A stretch of DNA of 64,000 nt from Galbula dea (taxonomy: Eukaryota; Chordata; Aves; Piciformes; Galbulidae), in assembly GCA_013399015.1 (NCBI GenBank), contig VWZX01005763.1:1736001-1800000 (forward strand), written 5' to 3'. The notes under the pieces are model-generated. The model ran no database searches. It was not told the DNA's origin and was given only the letters and a program-made list of their open reading frames with translations. This document shows positions 1 to 12,800 of the stretch, one piece after another. Made by a program: the position numbers and the translations under genes. How positions within the stretch are numbered: position 1 is the stretch's first letter; each line of letters starts with the position of its first letter.

Positions 1-748
1 TCTGTGTACAGCAGAATAATTAGCAAAAACTGTGCAATCTGTTCTTTCAAATTAGCCAGTGCTGAAAGCACAGTGGTTATGAGCTTGTGCTCACAATGAT
101 TGAGAATGATTTATGAGCTAAATAAGAATAGACATGAATAACATGAATTTGCAATGGATTTCTTTACATTGCTGCCCCCCTCCACAAGTGCTTATATACA
201 TTTTCTTATTTATCACAAGAAATTATGAAATAACTATTATTCTGTATTTTGAGTAGAAATGTTAGATGTAATTAAACTGGTTTGGCATGTGCTGTGGTGA
301 CAAAAAAGCCATGTATTTCAGTCCAGGTCAATATATCCACTCTGTTCAGTCAGTTCTTTTTAACAGAATATACTCCTTTTGTATGCAGCTATAAAGCAGG
401 GGAAGCATTGTGCATGCCACAGCAGGAATACAGGAGAGTAAAAACCTTTTCTACACTTCTGTCTGTAGGATTTAATATTTCTCTGGAAGTTCTGGAACTT
501 TTCTACCTGCAGATTACACCCAGTCTCAAGCTTGAGCTTAATACTTGTAAAATACTGTTTCGACTCTCATGGATAGGAAATGTAGCTGTCTCCTGAGTTT
601 TCAGGAAACTGATTTATTTCTTTCTGAGTGGTAAATTTGCTTTTAATTAAAAACTCAACTGACTCAAAATGAATTATTTCACCATGATAACAAGGCCCAT
701 AAATCTCACAGCTCTGTATTTTACAGTAGTCTTTTTTAAATCTTTCAG

Positions 749-833
749 TTTTTATAAGTCCAACAACGTGCACCGCTTCCACTATTCCAGACCAGTCAGA
801 AGAGGATCTGTTGACCCTGAAAATGAATTTGCT
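749..833 (+). CDS. DOCK2: DOCK2 exon a (DHR2)
   Basis: The acceptor is tttaaatctttcag and the donor is gtaagt. The first base completes a codon from the upstream exon, and 28 codons follow, beginning FYKSNNVHRFHYSRPVRRG. This is DHR2 sequence shared by the DOCK-A subfamily, and the details match DOCK2. No earlier exon is visible in positions 1-748. Confidence 0.93.
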
Positions 834-3800
834 GTAAGTAAATGATAGACAGAGTGATGAGAGCAATCCTGATAGCTGTGACTGACCTTTGACTGAGATC
901 CTTTCTTAGTCTCAGATTATAAAAAACACCCTAACTTTAGGATCTGGTTCCAAAAATCCTCACAAGACTCCTCTATTTCAGCATACTCCCATGTACTCAG
1001 TGGTACATCACTGTTTCAAATGCAGGTAAACATTCTGTATTTAAGTTTATGTTCCACACATTTCTGGTAAGCAGTAACATTTTTCTGGTACAGATTTTCA
1101 TTATGAAACAAGATGACAGGTAAATAAATATCAACTGGTTTGCCTCTTGTAGTTTACACCACTCCTGTCAGCTGCCAGCTTGGCAATGAGGTGTGTTGTC
1201 TCCTTTTGTTGGTCCTGTGAAATCTTGACAGGTTTTTATTCCCATGCATAATGGCATCATGCTGAGAGAGAGTCTTCATTGTTCAAATATTCTAGGAAAT
1301 CTGCAACACTATGAATTATTTTTCAGTGTCATGCATAAAAATGTGCTAAGTTTCTATACTTTGGTTTTGCAGCTATCTGGTATTTCATAGTTTGTTGTGA
1401 AAACCAATACCATCCAGTCCTAGTGGCTAAAGCTGTGCTCTTGCAGTACTGATGGAAAAAGCCATTTGTTTAAAACATGGACAGTTTGAGTTGTGTGCTG
1501 ATCAGTAGTGTCAACAGCTTCATGTAAGGAGCTTCCTATGTGCTGTTAATTGAAATGCTTCCAGTGCAGACTCCCTCCTGCCTGCTCAGCTTTGCACTCT
1601 GTTAGCAAGACTCATAATGCACATTGGATTCATTGGTAAACTGGAGAGTTTTGAAACCATTCATGGATATACCTGGAAATGATTTTACAAAAGTTGTTAC
1701 TGTTTCCATTGCTGATGGCAGGAGATAATATGCATACTTCAGAGAGGTGGAAATTGGGATAGTTGGGGTATGCCTTCCTTGTGTTCATTATTGTGTTTCT
1801 CAGTGCTAGCAGATTAGGTGAACTGATATTGGTAAAATAAAAAGCAGCAGGGTAAATGAAGTAGTGGGATTTTGTAATAGTGACAGCTAGTCCTGGTCAG
1901 GAGAGGAGAAAGAAAGGAGAAAAGGAAAAAAGAATAGAAGAATAATAATGTTGGCAAGTTGTTACAGGGCTATTACTGCTTTTAATTGCAGAAGTATATT
2001 CTGAAAGTGGAGGAAGTACAATCTGGGTAGAGGTGACAGTAGGTCATTTAGTCAGTCATTCAATCTGTAATGGCAAAAATAGGAAGAGATACTAAAAGAT
2101 TAAAGGGTAATTTTCTTTTTCCTTTGCTTTGTGCAGGCTTAGTGCCTGAAGATGCCCTCATCTGAAAGCAGCAAAATGATTTGTGCGAATTGCTGTGCTA
2201 GATTCATTTTGCAGTGTCCTTTTGTGCAAAAATGTGCATGTTTTCCCTCTACATTGTTTTTAGTCTGACATTTCAGAAGGCAGAAGAGCTGAAAAGTTCC
2301 TGAAGTATCATTTTCTCCCTGCTATGTTTTTTTCATAGTCCATGTGGATCGAGAGGACTTCGTTTGTTACAGCATACAAACTGCCCGGAATTTTACGATG
2401 GTTTGAGGTTGTCTCCATGTCACAGGTCTGTATTAAGATGCTAGGAACCTGTATCCACATCCATATGTATCCATATAAGTCCTCATCTGCAAAGTAGTTT
2501 GCAAATGTATCAGAGAAGGCTAATATTTATTTATTTTTATACATACAAAACTGTTATTGCTCAGATTTTACCTTTCTACTACTGGGGTCAAGATATTTTA
2601 CATCTGATTTATAGTTTCAGGACCAAGTCCTAAGAGAATTGAACAAATCTGTGTTGATCTGCTGAATTGTAAGAATGTTGTTCATATATGTAAGGTTTTA
2701 TAGAAACAAAAATACTTTGATGTCTTTATAAACCTTAGAGGTCTTTTGTTTCTTTCCAGAGTACAATCAGTCCTTTGGAGAATGCCATTGAGACCATGTC
2801 CACAACAAATGAAAAAATTTTGATGATGATTAACCAGTACCAGAGTGATGAGAACCTTCCTATTAATCCACTTTCTATGCTTCTGAATGGAATTGTTGAT
2901 CCAGCTGTTATGGGTGGTTTTGCTAAGTATGAGAAGGTAAGAGCCTTTAAATTAATGCAAAGAACATACTGAGATATGTTATTTCATAATTCTCCTACAT
3001 CCTTTGTCCAAAGTGGCAGTGGAATGTAGGCTTGGGAATATGAAAGCCATCACTTTTCAGTAGTTAAGAGATCCTCATATCCTGGTCACATCTGTCTTTG
3101 AAAGCAGAAATTAGTAAACTAGGGTAACTGGAGCTCAATATTAACTGCAGTTATAAGATGTTTCATAGATCTGTGTGAGACAAGGTACCCATTTTGATGG
3201 GAGAGAACCTATTTCATTACAAAAGTTTTTCCCTGAAGAAAATAAATCAGGTTTATCCTATAGTAGGTGTGGAATATTTCAATATGGATTATTAATTAAA
3301 CCATCATAAGGTTTTCTTAGTAACTGCAACCATTCTGCATAGTAGGTGTTGTTAAAAAATAGGACTACAAATACAAACTGTTCTGACAATACATGGAAAA
3401 TGGATTGTCTTGGGGAACTGAACTATAGAAAACTGTCCCTAAGGGCACCTTGTGAAAGTGGGGCAGGAAAGAAAGCAGGAATTTTAAAAACCAATACACT
3501 TTCTATATTATTCATGTTTTGTATGAAAATGAATGTGAGGTTACCCCAGAGCTGTAGAGCACTTTCTGATGAAAAAGTATGTGCCATGTTCAGTAGGCTC
3601 AGCCTGGTGCTGCAGGTAGTGCTGCAGAGATGCCATATAAATATGTACACAATATGTGGGAAGCGTGACATGTTCTGGAGGAGTACAACTTATGCAGTGT
3701 TAGTCCTGAAGTGTAATTTGTTTAGATATTGGGCAGTGATGGACTTGTTTTGTACCTGGGGGATAAAATCTTTGGGCAGCAAAAGGCAGTGTGTGTGCAA

Positions 3801-6800
3801 CATCTGGCTCTGCTTACCTTTGAAAGAGTTCAGCTTCTGTAACATGTAACACTGGCTCATGTCAGTAAGTAGAGTACTTGAATGGTCATTTATCCATGTA
3901 AATCAAGATACTCCAAATTCATGCCTTTTTAGTTTCAGTCTAAGCTTAATAAAGCAAACAATACTTGAGTAAGGGTCTCAGAAGTGTTGGATAAAGACTG
4001 AATACCTGTTATAAAAGAAGCAGCTCAGTTCTCAGCTGGTGTGTGGAATTACCACTAGCAGCATCTGGTTAAGGAGCACGCCTGTGTCTGTCTTATTGCT
4101 GACCAATGTTCAGGTCACCAGCTGGAGTCAGTGGAGTAGTCACTGATTTCTTTCCCTGTCAAAATGAGGCACTGAATTATATTTTTTTTCCTAAGGCTTT
4201 CTTTACAGAAGAGTATATCAGAGAACATCCAGAGGATCAAGAAAAGCTGAACAGACTTAAAGATCTAATTGCTTGGCAGGTAAGGTCACAGTGACAGCAG
4301 TCATCTGAGGTTTCATCAGCTATTTTTCTGTTCCTGTCTATCAGCACAGCTTAGCATTCAGATGGCTGTGTCATTGTTACTGGGGTTTCTTTGGTGGGTG
4401 TTTTTTGGTTGGTTGGTTTGGGGTTTTGTTTTTTGATTTACAAATGTTTCCCCAAAGGGAAGGGTAATTAAGTGTTTCCCAGGGAGGGGTAAAAGAATGA
4501 GAACGTTCTTGTTACAAAATTTCTGCCTAGTTCTGTGATGAATTCAAGCCTTTTTAAGTACTTCAAGGGACCTATAAGAAAGATGGGGACAAACTTTATA
4601 GCTTCTTGTGACAGGACAAAGGGTGATGGTTTTCATCTAAATGAGGGAGGTTTAGACTAGACCTAAGGAAGACATTTTTTACACGGAAGTTGCTGAGATG
4701 CTAGCCCAGGTTGCCCAGAGAGGTGGTAGATCTTCCATCCCTGGAAACATTTTGGGTCAGGTTGTTTGAGGGTCTGAGCAACCTGATCTCATTAATTATG
4801 TCCCTGCTTGACTGCAGGGAGTTGGACTAGATGACCTGGAAAGGTCCCTTCCAGCCCAAATGATTTTGTGATTCTATGATTCCACCTCCGTTTCAGAGAT
4901 GAGAAACACCAAGAATTAACCATTTATTTCTCTCTCTGCCTATCTTACAGATAGTTTTAATGGATTTCTTTGTTCTGCTTTCTTAATGCTTTTGAAGTTT
5001 CTTCTTGTTTTGTTTGGATTCATCTCAGTATGGTTATTAGTGTGAGTCACCAACCTTTACAGCTTTCTCCTTTATTGTTGACTACCACAGCCTCTGTATG
5101 TGGTTGCTTTCTGACCATCAGAAGTACTCAGTAGATGTAGTGGTATAAATTGACTGAAATACCATATGGCATTAGGAAATAGTGGCAATATATATATCTA
5201 TCCCTGTAAATCCTTCTAAAGAGGATAAGCAGATCTGTCTCTAATAGATGGACTTTAATACCATGTTTTTAAAAGTTATTTTGGAATTGAACTTCCATAA
5301 AATACAATCAGGTCAAGGAAGGGACAGATATATACAATACTAATAATATTTGTAGGGTCAGAACACAAAAAGGAAGCAAGGAATCTAAGTGGATTTTACA
5401 AAAAGTCCCCAAACATAAATGCAGAATAGCTGAGTCAATGGCAAAACAGTAAAAGAAGGTTATCAGCAGAAGGGTAGCTGAAATTATGTTGCACAAATCT
5501 CATAAATCACCATCTTTGAAGACTGAAGAGTCATGAAATGCCTTTCTGTTTTGAAAAGAAGCACTACAAAGTTCCTCTTTGTGAATATGTTTCTTCTCAG
5601 TGAAACAGTGTGTCAGAGCATGCTGTCTGTTATCCTCGAAGATAAGATTTGTTTGCTCTTAACAAGCATTATTGTTACACTAATGTAACAGCAAAGATGA
5701 TAGTGGCAATATAACAGCAAAGTACTGTAGGGAAGAGGGATTAGAGAGGTTGTATAACTATCATGTTTGCTTCATTAAAAGATTTAATTTGGCAAGCAAG
5801 CCATGCCTTCTGACAAAGAGAGTGGATTTAAGAAATTGAAGAGGAGGTAGTTCATGAAGTGACAGACCTTTTCCTAACCATTTAATCAGGCCTTCTCCTG
5901 AAGGGAGTAGGTATCTACACTTTACCCCTTTCTAGGCTTTAAACTCTATTGTTATGTATCTTCTCCCAGCTCCAGTAGGAAGAATTGGAGACCTTAACTC
6001 CTTTGGTTACTTGTCACTGACCCCAGCCTAAAGGATAAGCAGCAAAAAATAAAAGCACAGGGGTAAACTGGAGCAAAATCAGCCTCATTAGTGTAAGCTG
6101 CCTCTCTTCATGGCTTGAGTTGTTCATTTTTGTATTGAAGGAATAAGTTACTGAAGTTTTCTTGATTAGAGGAGTACAAAGGAAGTCTGCAGAGTAAAAT
6201 AGTGGAGAAGACAAGAGGTCTGCTTCAGTAACCAATCATTAACATACTAAATGGCTACAGCAATTGTCTCAGTGATCATATGATTACATCCCCAGTACTG
6301 ATTTAACCCTTTCCCAGTCACTTAATCCTCCATTTGAAAGAGAAGAGTTTGAAACCACCTGCCTGAAATTAGTCAGTAGTCAAAAAAATTTTTGAACTCT
6401 TGCATGGTTTATTTAGTCTCATAAGGGATTAACATTAAAATACATACAAGAGAGAAAACAGTTGCTGTAAGGCTGCCAACATTCTTCAAAATGTACTGAG
6501 CAAGCTTCTTTTTCAAGAGCCCTTTCCATCTCGTACTTGCTGCTAAAAGCTGAGATAACTGACATGTCTATCTGCCAATCACAGTAAGAATTTTAGTGCA
6601 ATTTAATATTCTCACTTTTTCTTCTGTTTTTCCCCTCTTCAAGATACCTTTCCTTGGGGCTGGAATTAAAATTCATGAAAGAAGAGTTTCTGATAATCTT
6701 CGTCCTTTCCATGACCGTATGGAGGAATGTTTCAAGCATTTAAAAGTTAAAGTGGAAAAACAATATGGAGCCAGAGAATTGGTATTGCTTTCCTTTTGAC

Positions 6801-9800
6801 CTCTCCTGCTCTTTTCCTTTACTAAATACACATCTTGCTCTTCTAAAAAAAAAAAAATACCAATTTTTTTGTTGCTTGTGAGTTAAGACCTGAGTTTTTT
6901 AGTCAAAGGCTTGATACAGTTCTCTGACATATCAAATATTCCTCATTCTGGAAGGTTTGGAGTATTTTATTTTGTCTATTAAAATTGCAGTTCTTTTCCA
7001 TCTTATTGAGGAAGAAAAATCAAATCCTCATGTTTCTCCTTCGTAATTTCTCTTGGTGGTTTAGGGCTTTGATCTGCAATTGATGTCTCCCTGTGCTAGC
7101 CACTTCCAGCTGTGTTGTGAAATAAAACCTATCATGTGTATAATACTATAAATATTAGTTGAGACTAAACTAAAATATCTGGGAATTGCAGGAAAACTTC
7201 TCTGAAATAACTCTCCAAACACTTCTTGAATAAAATAGTCTCTCTGAGCTTGTGCAGGCTAGCAAGAATGATGTTGGCTGGTTTTTGTGATTAAACAACT
7301 GTTGCTTTGGAAATTATTATATATTGTTGCTTTCAGCATTGATGGTTTTACAAGAGGATTTATTTCTTCTGTTATAGGAGAAAACATAGCAAGCTTCTAA
7401 CATAAACTTTGGATATTGTGCTGGTAGGTGCTCTGCACCTATATGATGAAAATTCTATCTATTTACCTCAGTATGTTTTTCTTATTTCCAGTCCCATGCC
7501 ACCATCTTTACAAGAGTAATGAATGTTTTTGCCCAAGCAAGTACTTCAGTGGCCTGCCCCAAGTCTGTATGAAACAAGATCAACAGACACTTCTTTTTCA
7601 GACTTAGTTAATTATGTCAGTTGTAGTTTAATTAGCTGTTCACTGTTTCCTTGAGTTTGAGAGGCCTCAGAGTTAAGGGTCTATCCACACAACAGAAACA
7701 GTCATAGTAATTAATGGGAGCAAATAACTTCTTTCAGGCCAAATGTTAACATGTCACAGAATCACAGAATATGTCAGTGCTATCTTCAAGACAGAGAGAA
7801 AAGGGAAGAACTGAACTTCACACAAAGTTGTTTGGTAGAATGTGTTTCTCTTTTCCACCCTGTAGCCAGATTTCGATGACAAGAGAGTGGGACGGCCAAG
7901 GTCAATGCTGAGATCCTACCGGCAGTTATCAGTCATTTCGCTGACTTCCATGAATTCAGACTGCAGTACTCCAAACAAAATTGCCTCAGAAAGGTTGGTT
8001 ATGAATGCAGTGCATATTTTCTTTCAGTCCTGTTTTACAAGTAAAAATTGGAGAGGAAGAGGACAACCTTAACAGACTTACTAGTAAGGAAAGGGAACAT
8101 TTTAGTAAAGCCTGTAGTAATGTAAAATGCCTAATAGGGTTCTTTACTGCAGCACTGGGAAACATAAAGGCTTTTAAGTTTGAGAGAACAGTTCTAGATG
8201 TTTGATTAGCTTTTTCATCCCCAAATTGCTTTGATCACTTTAGAAATTATCCTTTGAGCACACAGAACTTCTTCCCAAAGTACATATATAATTAATCTTG
8301 CTGAGCAGCTTTCGATTGTAATTTCTTTAAACATCTCATCCCCTTTTTTGAGTAGTTCACTTTTAAAAAGTCAGCATCCAAAGTCATGTGACCCTAACTT
8401 GAAAGTGCTTCTTTTTATAAGCTACCCTTCTGTTCTTGCACATTTGACCACCAATTCATTGTGTAACACTACTTACTTAAATCTTCTGAGATGTCTAACA
8501 AAGATGGGTGGTATCACACATTATGAGATGCTCTAGGCTTCTCTTCCTGCCCTTCAGCTTCCACTCAAGAAGGATGCAGCACACAAACATGATTTGTGTC
8601 ATATCTGCCAGTTCCATGTCCTTAAGAAAGCAGGACACCCCCTATGGAACCAGACAACTACATTTAAGCAGCTGAATCATGCATCTATTTAATTCTTCTG
8701 ATGCTAATTTGTTTTTAGGAAGCATGGGTGAACAAATATAGCATCCTGCTTGATTTATCAATTTTGTGTTGTAAATTAAGTTCAACCCCATGTTTGCTTG
8801 TCTAATTACATCAGCAGAGAAGGGACTAAAGCCAGCACCAATTTCATATTTGGGTGTGTTTTTTTTTAAAAGAAAAATAGCCCAATTTTTAAACTGTAAA
8901 AATTAAAGGGAGAGGGAGCTTTTTTATCACTATGTATGTGTGTTATTGTCCAATATGGGGAATTAAATAGGAGTTTGCATTTAAAACATGGCGTTAAACA
9001 GTAACACTGTTCCACTGTTTTCAACAACCAAAATAGCATGTCTTGCTTTCAGCACCATCATCACTGCACAGAAACTTGCCATATGAGCTCTCAGCTCTGT
9101 TTAGTTTAGAAGTTCTCAAGCTAATGCACAAACCTTTAAAAAGGGATCTGCACTCATGTTAATATTTTACGTTCTTTGCAACATTTTAAGATGACATCAT
9201 ACCTCCTGAAGGCATCTTATTTGTGTCTGCAGTTGTCAGCTCCAGCACATCATATACTTTTTGCCAACCATTTTCAAGACTGCATAGCAAGTCAAGGGAA
9301 AGGATGACCTGCATTTATATTTCATGGGGAAATGACATCAGAATACCAGTGGCTCTTAAAATATCATTCAGCAACTTGTACTTTTTTTTCTTTTGCTCCT
9401 GCAGCTTTGATCTGGAAGTAATGCTACCAAAGCCAGTAAAAGCAGAATCAGAGGAAGCTGCTGTGCAAATTAATCCTCACCCTGAAGTAAAGATGAGAAA
9501 GTCCAAAAAAAGAACAAAAAGAAGCAGTGTGGTGTTTGCTGATGAGAAGACAGCACCTGATATTTCTGTCTCTGACATGAAATGTGTATGTTACTGATTT
9601 AGAGGAGTAGTTTATAATCCATAAAAAAAGAAGACATTATTTCTTTGCTTAGGAAAAGAAAAATATATCCCACATCCCTTCATAAAGGGAAATCTGCAGG
9701 ATGCAGAGATGCTCTGCCTTGCCATGACTGACACCTGCAAGATGCTGAGGAGGAACCAAATCAGTGGAAACATCTCTACTTGCCTATGATGACAGATAAT

Positions 9801-12800
9801 ACACCCCTGAAGTTGCAATTTCTGAAGCTTGGTTAGCTCAAAATGGAGTAGTGTATTGGGAGGGTTAAGCTAGCTTTCCTGCAGAGAGGCAATTGACTGT
9901 GCTGACATTACATGGCAGCTCCTTGCAGTCAGGGCTATTTCAAAAGTGATGAGCCCTGTACGTTTTGTACCTTGTTATGGAACATGCAGCTGTTAGGAAA
10001 CTGCAAGATTGCAAAGAGTGTTTTTTAAATGATGCCAGACTGAAGTTTGGAAGGACTGGCATCTCTCACTCCATAGATCATCCCCATGCTTTTATTGCAT
10101 TGCTGGATCATTAGCATGACTTACATAGCTTCCATTGTGCATTTTTTGTGGGTTGGTGGGGGTTTTTCATAGTTTAATTCTCAGAAGGCTTTTTTTCTTC
10201 TAGTATAAAAAGAAGTAATAAAAAGGAAGATACCCTCTTGATACACAAGCCCTTTCTAAATTAAAGTGTCAGGCAATAACAGATTGTTGAATGGGAGACA
10301 GTGCAAGTCATTTGATCAAAAATTTTTGGAGGAATCATCAAAGGCAAAGTGAATTCAGTAGAAGCTAAGATTCTTTTGGGAAGCAGGATTATGTTTTTCT
10401 TAAACTACAGGTTCTCATACAAAAAAAGAATATATAAAGCACAGTCATGCTCTGAGAAGCCTAATATACAAAGCCAGGCAACGCCTTTGTGTTTTGATTA
10501 AATTGGATAATGCATAGACCTAATGGTGTGAGTTACAGAAATTTCTTTTGCTTCAGAAAAATCATGGCAAGCCTCACAGCAGCTGAGCTGGCTATGTTAA
10601 TGCAGTAGGGACAGATGTTTTCAAAACATTTCACTTTGCAGATCACAGTTAGAGCTGGCTGATGGTATTATTCCAAAGGTATAGTAGGAACACCACCCTA
10701 CAGTTCCAGATTACAGAATCTCTCCTGAATAGTTTTTTGAATGTTCTTTCTCTGTGGAATATTTACCTAACTATAAATCATCTGCAAAATCATTACATGT
10801 TTTTAGCTAATCTATAATATTATATGTGGGCACAGTTCTGCTGCTTCTAGTTACTTTTATTGTTTACTCAGCAAGCAATCCCCAAAAGAACTAGGGTTAG
10901 GCATGACATTTGTTGATTAATTATTTTCTTTTATGCTTTTCAGAAATATTACATTATTTTGCTTAGATCTTTGCTCATCTCTCAGTTGACCTTTAATGGC
11001 TTTATTTTTTATATTAAACAGCTGTCAAGGAAACAGGAGTTCATGAGTGATACCAACCTCTCAGAACATGTAGTGGCACCTCAGAAAACATCTGTCCTCA
11101 AGCAGATGAGTTCTGTCAGTCGTTCTATGCCGACTATCCCAGGCAAGTGGCTTACAGGAGGATAAGAGTTGTGCAGTTCTGTTAAGGAAACATAGCAGTA
11201 AAGGGTTTACTCCAAGGAGAGCAGGCAGTTGTCTCTTGGTGGCTCTGTGTCTCTGAGACAAAGATTACCACTGAAGTGTGTATTGTGCTTGTGAGGCTGG
11301 ACTGCTAGTACTGCCTACTGTGCTGTCTAGGGCTAACATACAAATTGTAGAAGGGTGGCTTCTGGAGCTGTATGTTTTGCTTCCTTGTGTGTTGTGGGCA
11401 TTCCCCCTGCCTTGAAAGAGGCAAGGTTTAGTCCTCTTCTTGTTTTATAAGGTCTCATGTGCAGAAGCAAAGGCTTCTGCACTCTTCCCTCACAGCTGAG
11501 GACAGTGTTTGGAACAGGAAGAAATGCTCTGTACTTCACTTTGGCAGATGAATATCCCTAAAGGCTGCCCCATAGTAGGGTTTCCACTTCCACTGAAGAG
11601 CTGAAATCACTTGGGTCTGTTCAGCCTGGAGAAGAGGGGACTGAGGGGAGATCTTATTGTAGTGTATAACTTCCTCACCAGAGATGGAGGGGCAGGTGCT
11701 CTCCAGTGACCAGCAACAGGCCCCGGGGGAAAGGCATGAAGGTGTGCCAGGGGAGATTCAGGTTAGATATTAGGAAAAGGTTCTGCATCCAGAGAACAGC
11801 AGCACATTGGAGTGGGTTCTGCAGGAATTCAGTCATGGCACCAACTCTCATGGTATTCAAGAAGCACCTGCACAATGCTCTTAGGCACATAGTGTGACTT
11901 TGGGGTTGTCCTGTGCTTAAATAAGAGTTGGACTTGATGATCCTTGTGAGACCCTTCCAACTCAGGAGATTCTGGGATTCTATGCTTTTATGCTTTTGAC
12001 ATTAGAGAGTAATCTCATAGGCCTCCCTCATGAGGGAAAGGGAAACAAGGTAACTGCCCACTACAGACAGAGAAGGGGAAAGTGTAGCTGAAGGTGGAGC
12101 TTATTTCTAGGCCAGGCTGTGGAGAGAGCAGGTGCCCTATATCAATACTCTTTACCCTCTTCGTCTTCTATGCCACATCCCACCTCTGACCCTGCACTTC
12201 AGCTGTCCTTCTCCTTGTCCCTGTCTTTCCAGATGTCTGTTACAGATGTGTAGCACAACAGAAGAAACTGTCATGGCTCATTTATTTTTCATGTATTTCT
12301 TTATCTCTTCCTTCTTTGACCAGATCAATTCCTTTCTTTCACCATTTGGTTTCAACATAATGAAGTTCAGTGCTTCCCTATTTACAAAAGGGGAAACTTT
12401 TACTGATTTCTGTGCTGTAAGGATACAATTAGCTTAAAAATGTTTTCATTCTCTCTAGCAACTGCAGTAGTTCTTTACTTTGAATTCTGGTTTATCTTAT
12501 AGTCTGACTCTTCTTTTTTTTGATTCTGTTTTGTGCAACCACCATTTCTGTTCCAAGGATTAACTCTGTCTGTCAGTGCTGTGGCACCTGATGAAACAAT
12601 TGCATCCCATCGGTTGAGCCAGCCAGTGTTTCCTTCCACCTCAGACAGTGACAAGAAAGCTTTCAAAAAAAGGAAAGTCAACCAGCTATTCAAAACAATG
12701 GTAAGTTTTGTGTGTTTATGGGGAAAAAAAGAGTGTTACCTCTTCAAAAATTCTATGCTGTGAAAAGCAAGTCATTTTAATATACCATAAGATGATAAGC

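Noticed and set aside
3346..3849. Longest intronic reading frame (167 codons) inside a DOCK2 intron
   Set aside because: It has no recognisable domain, biased or repeated composition is absent, and it lies between two proven DOCK2 exons. It is best explained as chance.
9584..9589. Alternative donor gtgtat two bases before the chosen DOCK2 donor
   Set aside because: It would throw the next exon out of frame. The gtatgt at 9586 preserves LSRKQEF and is the better consensus.
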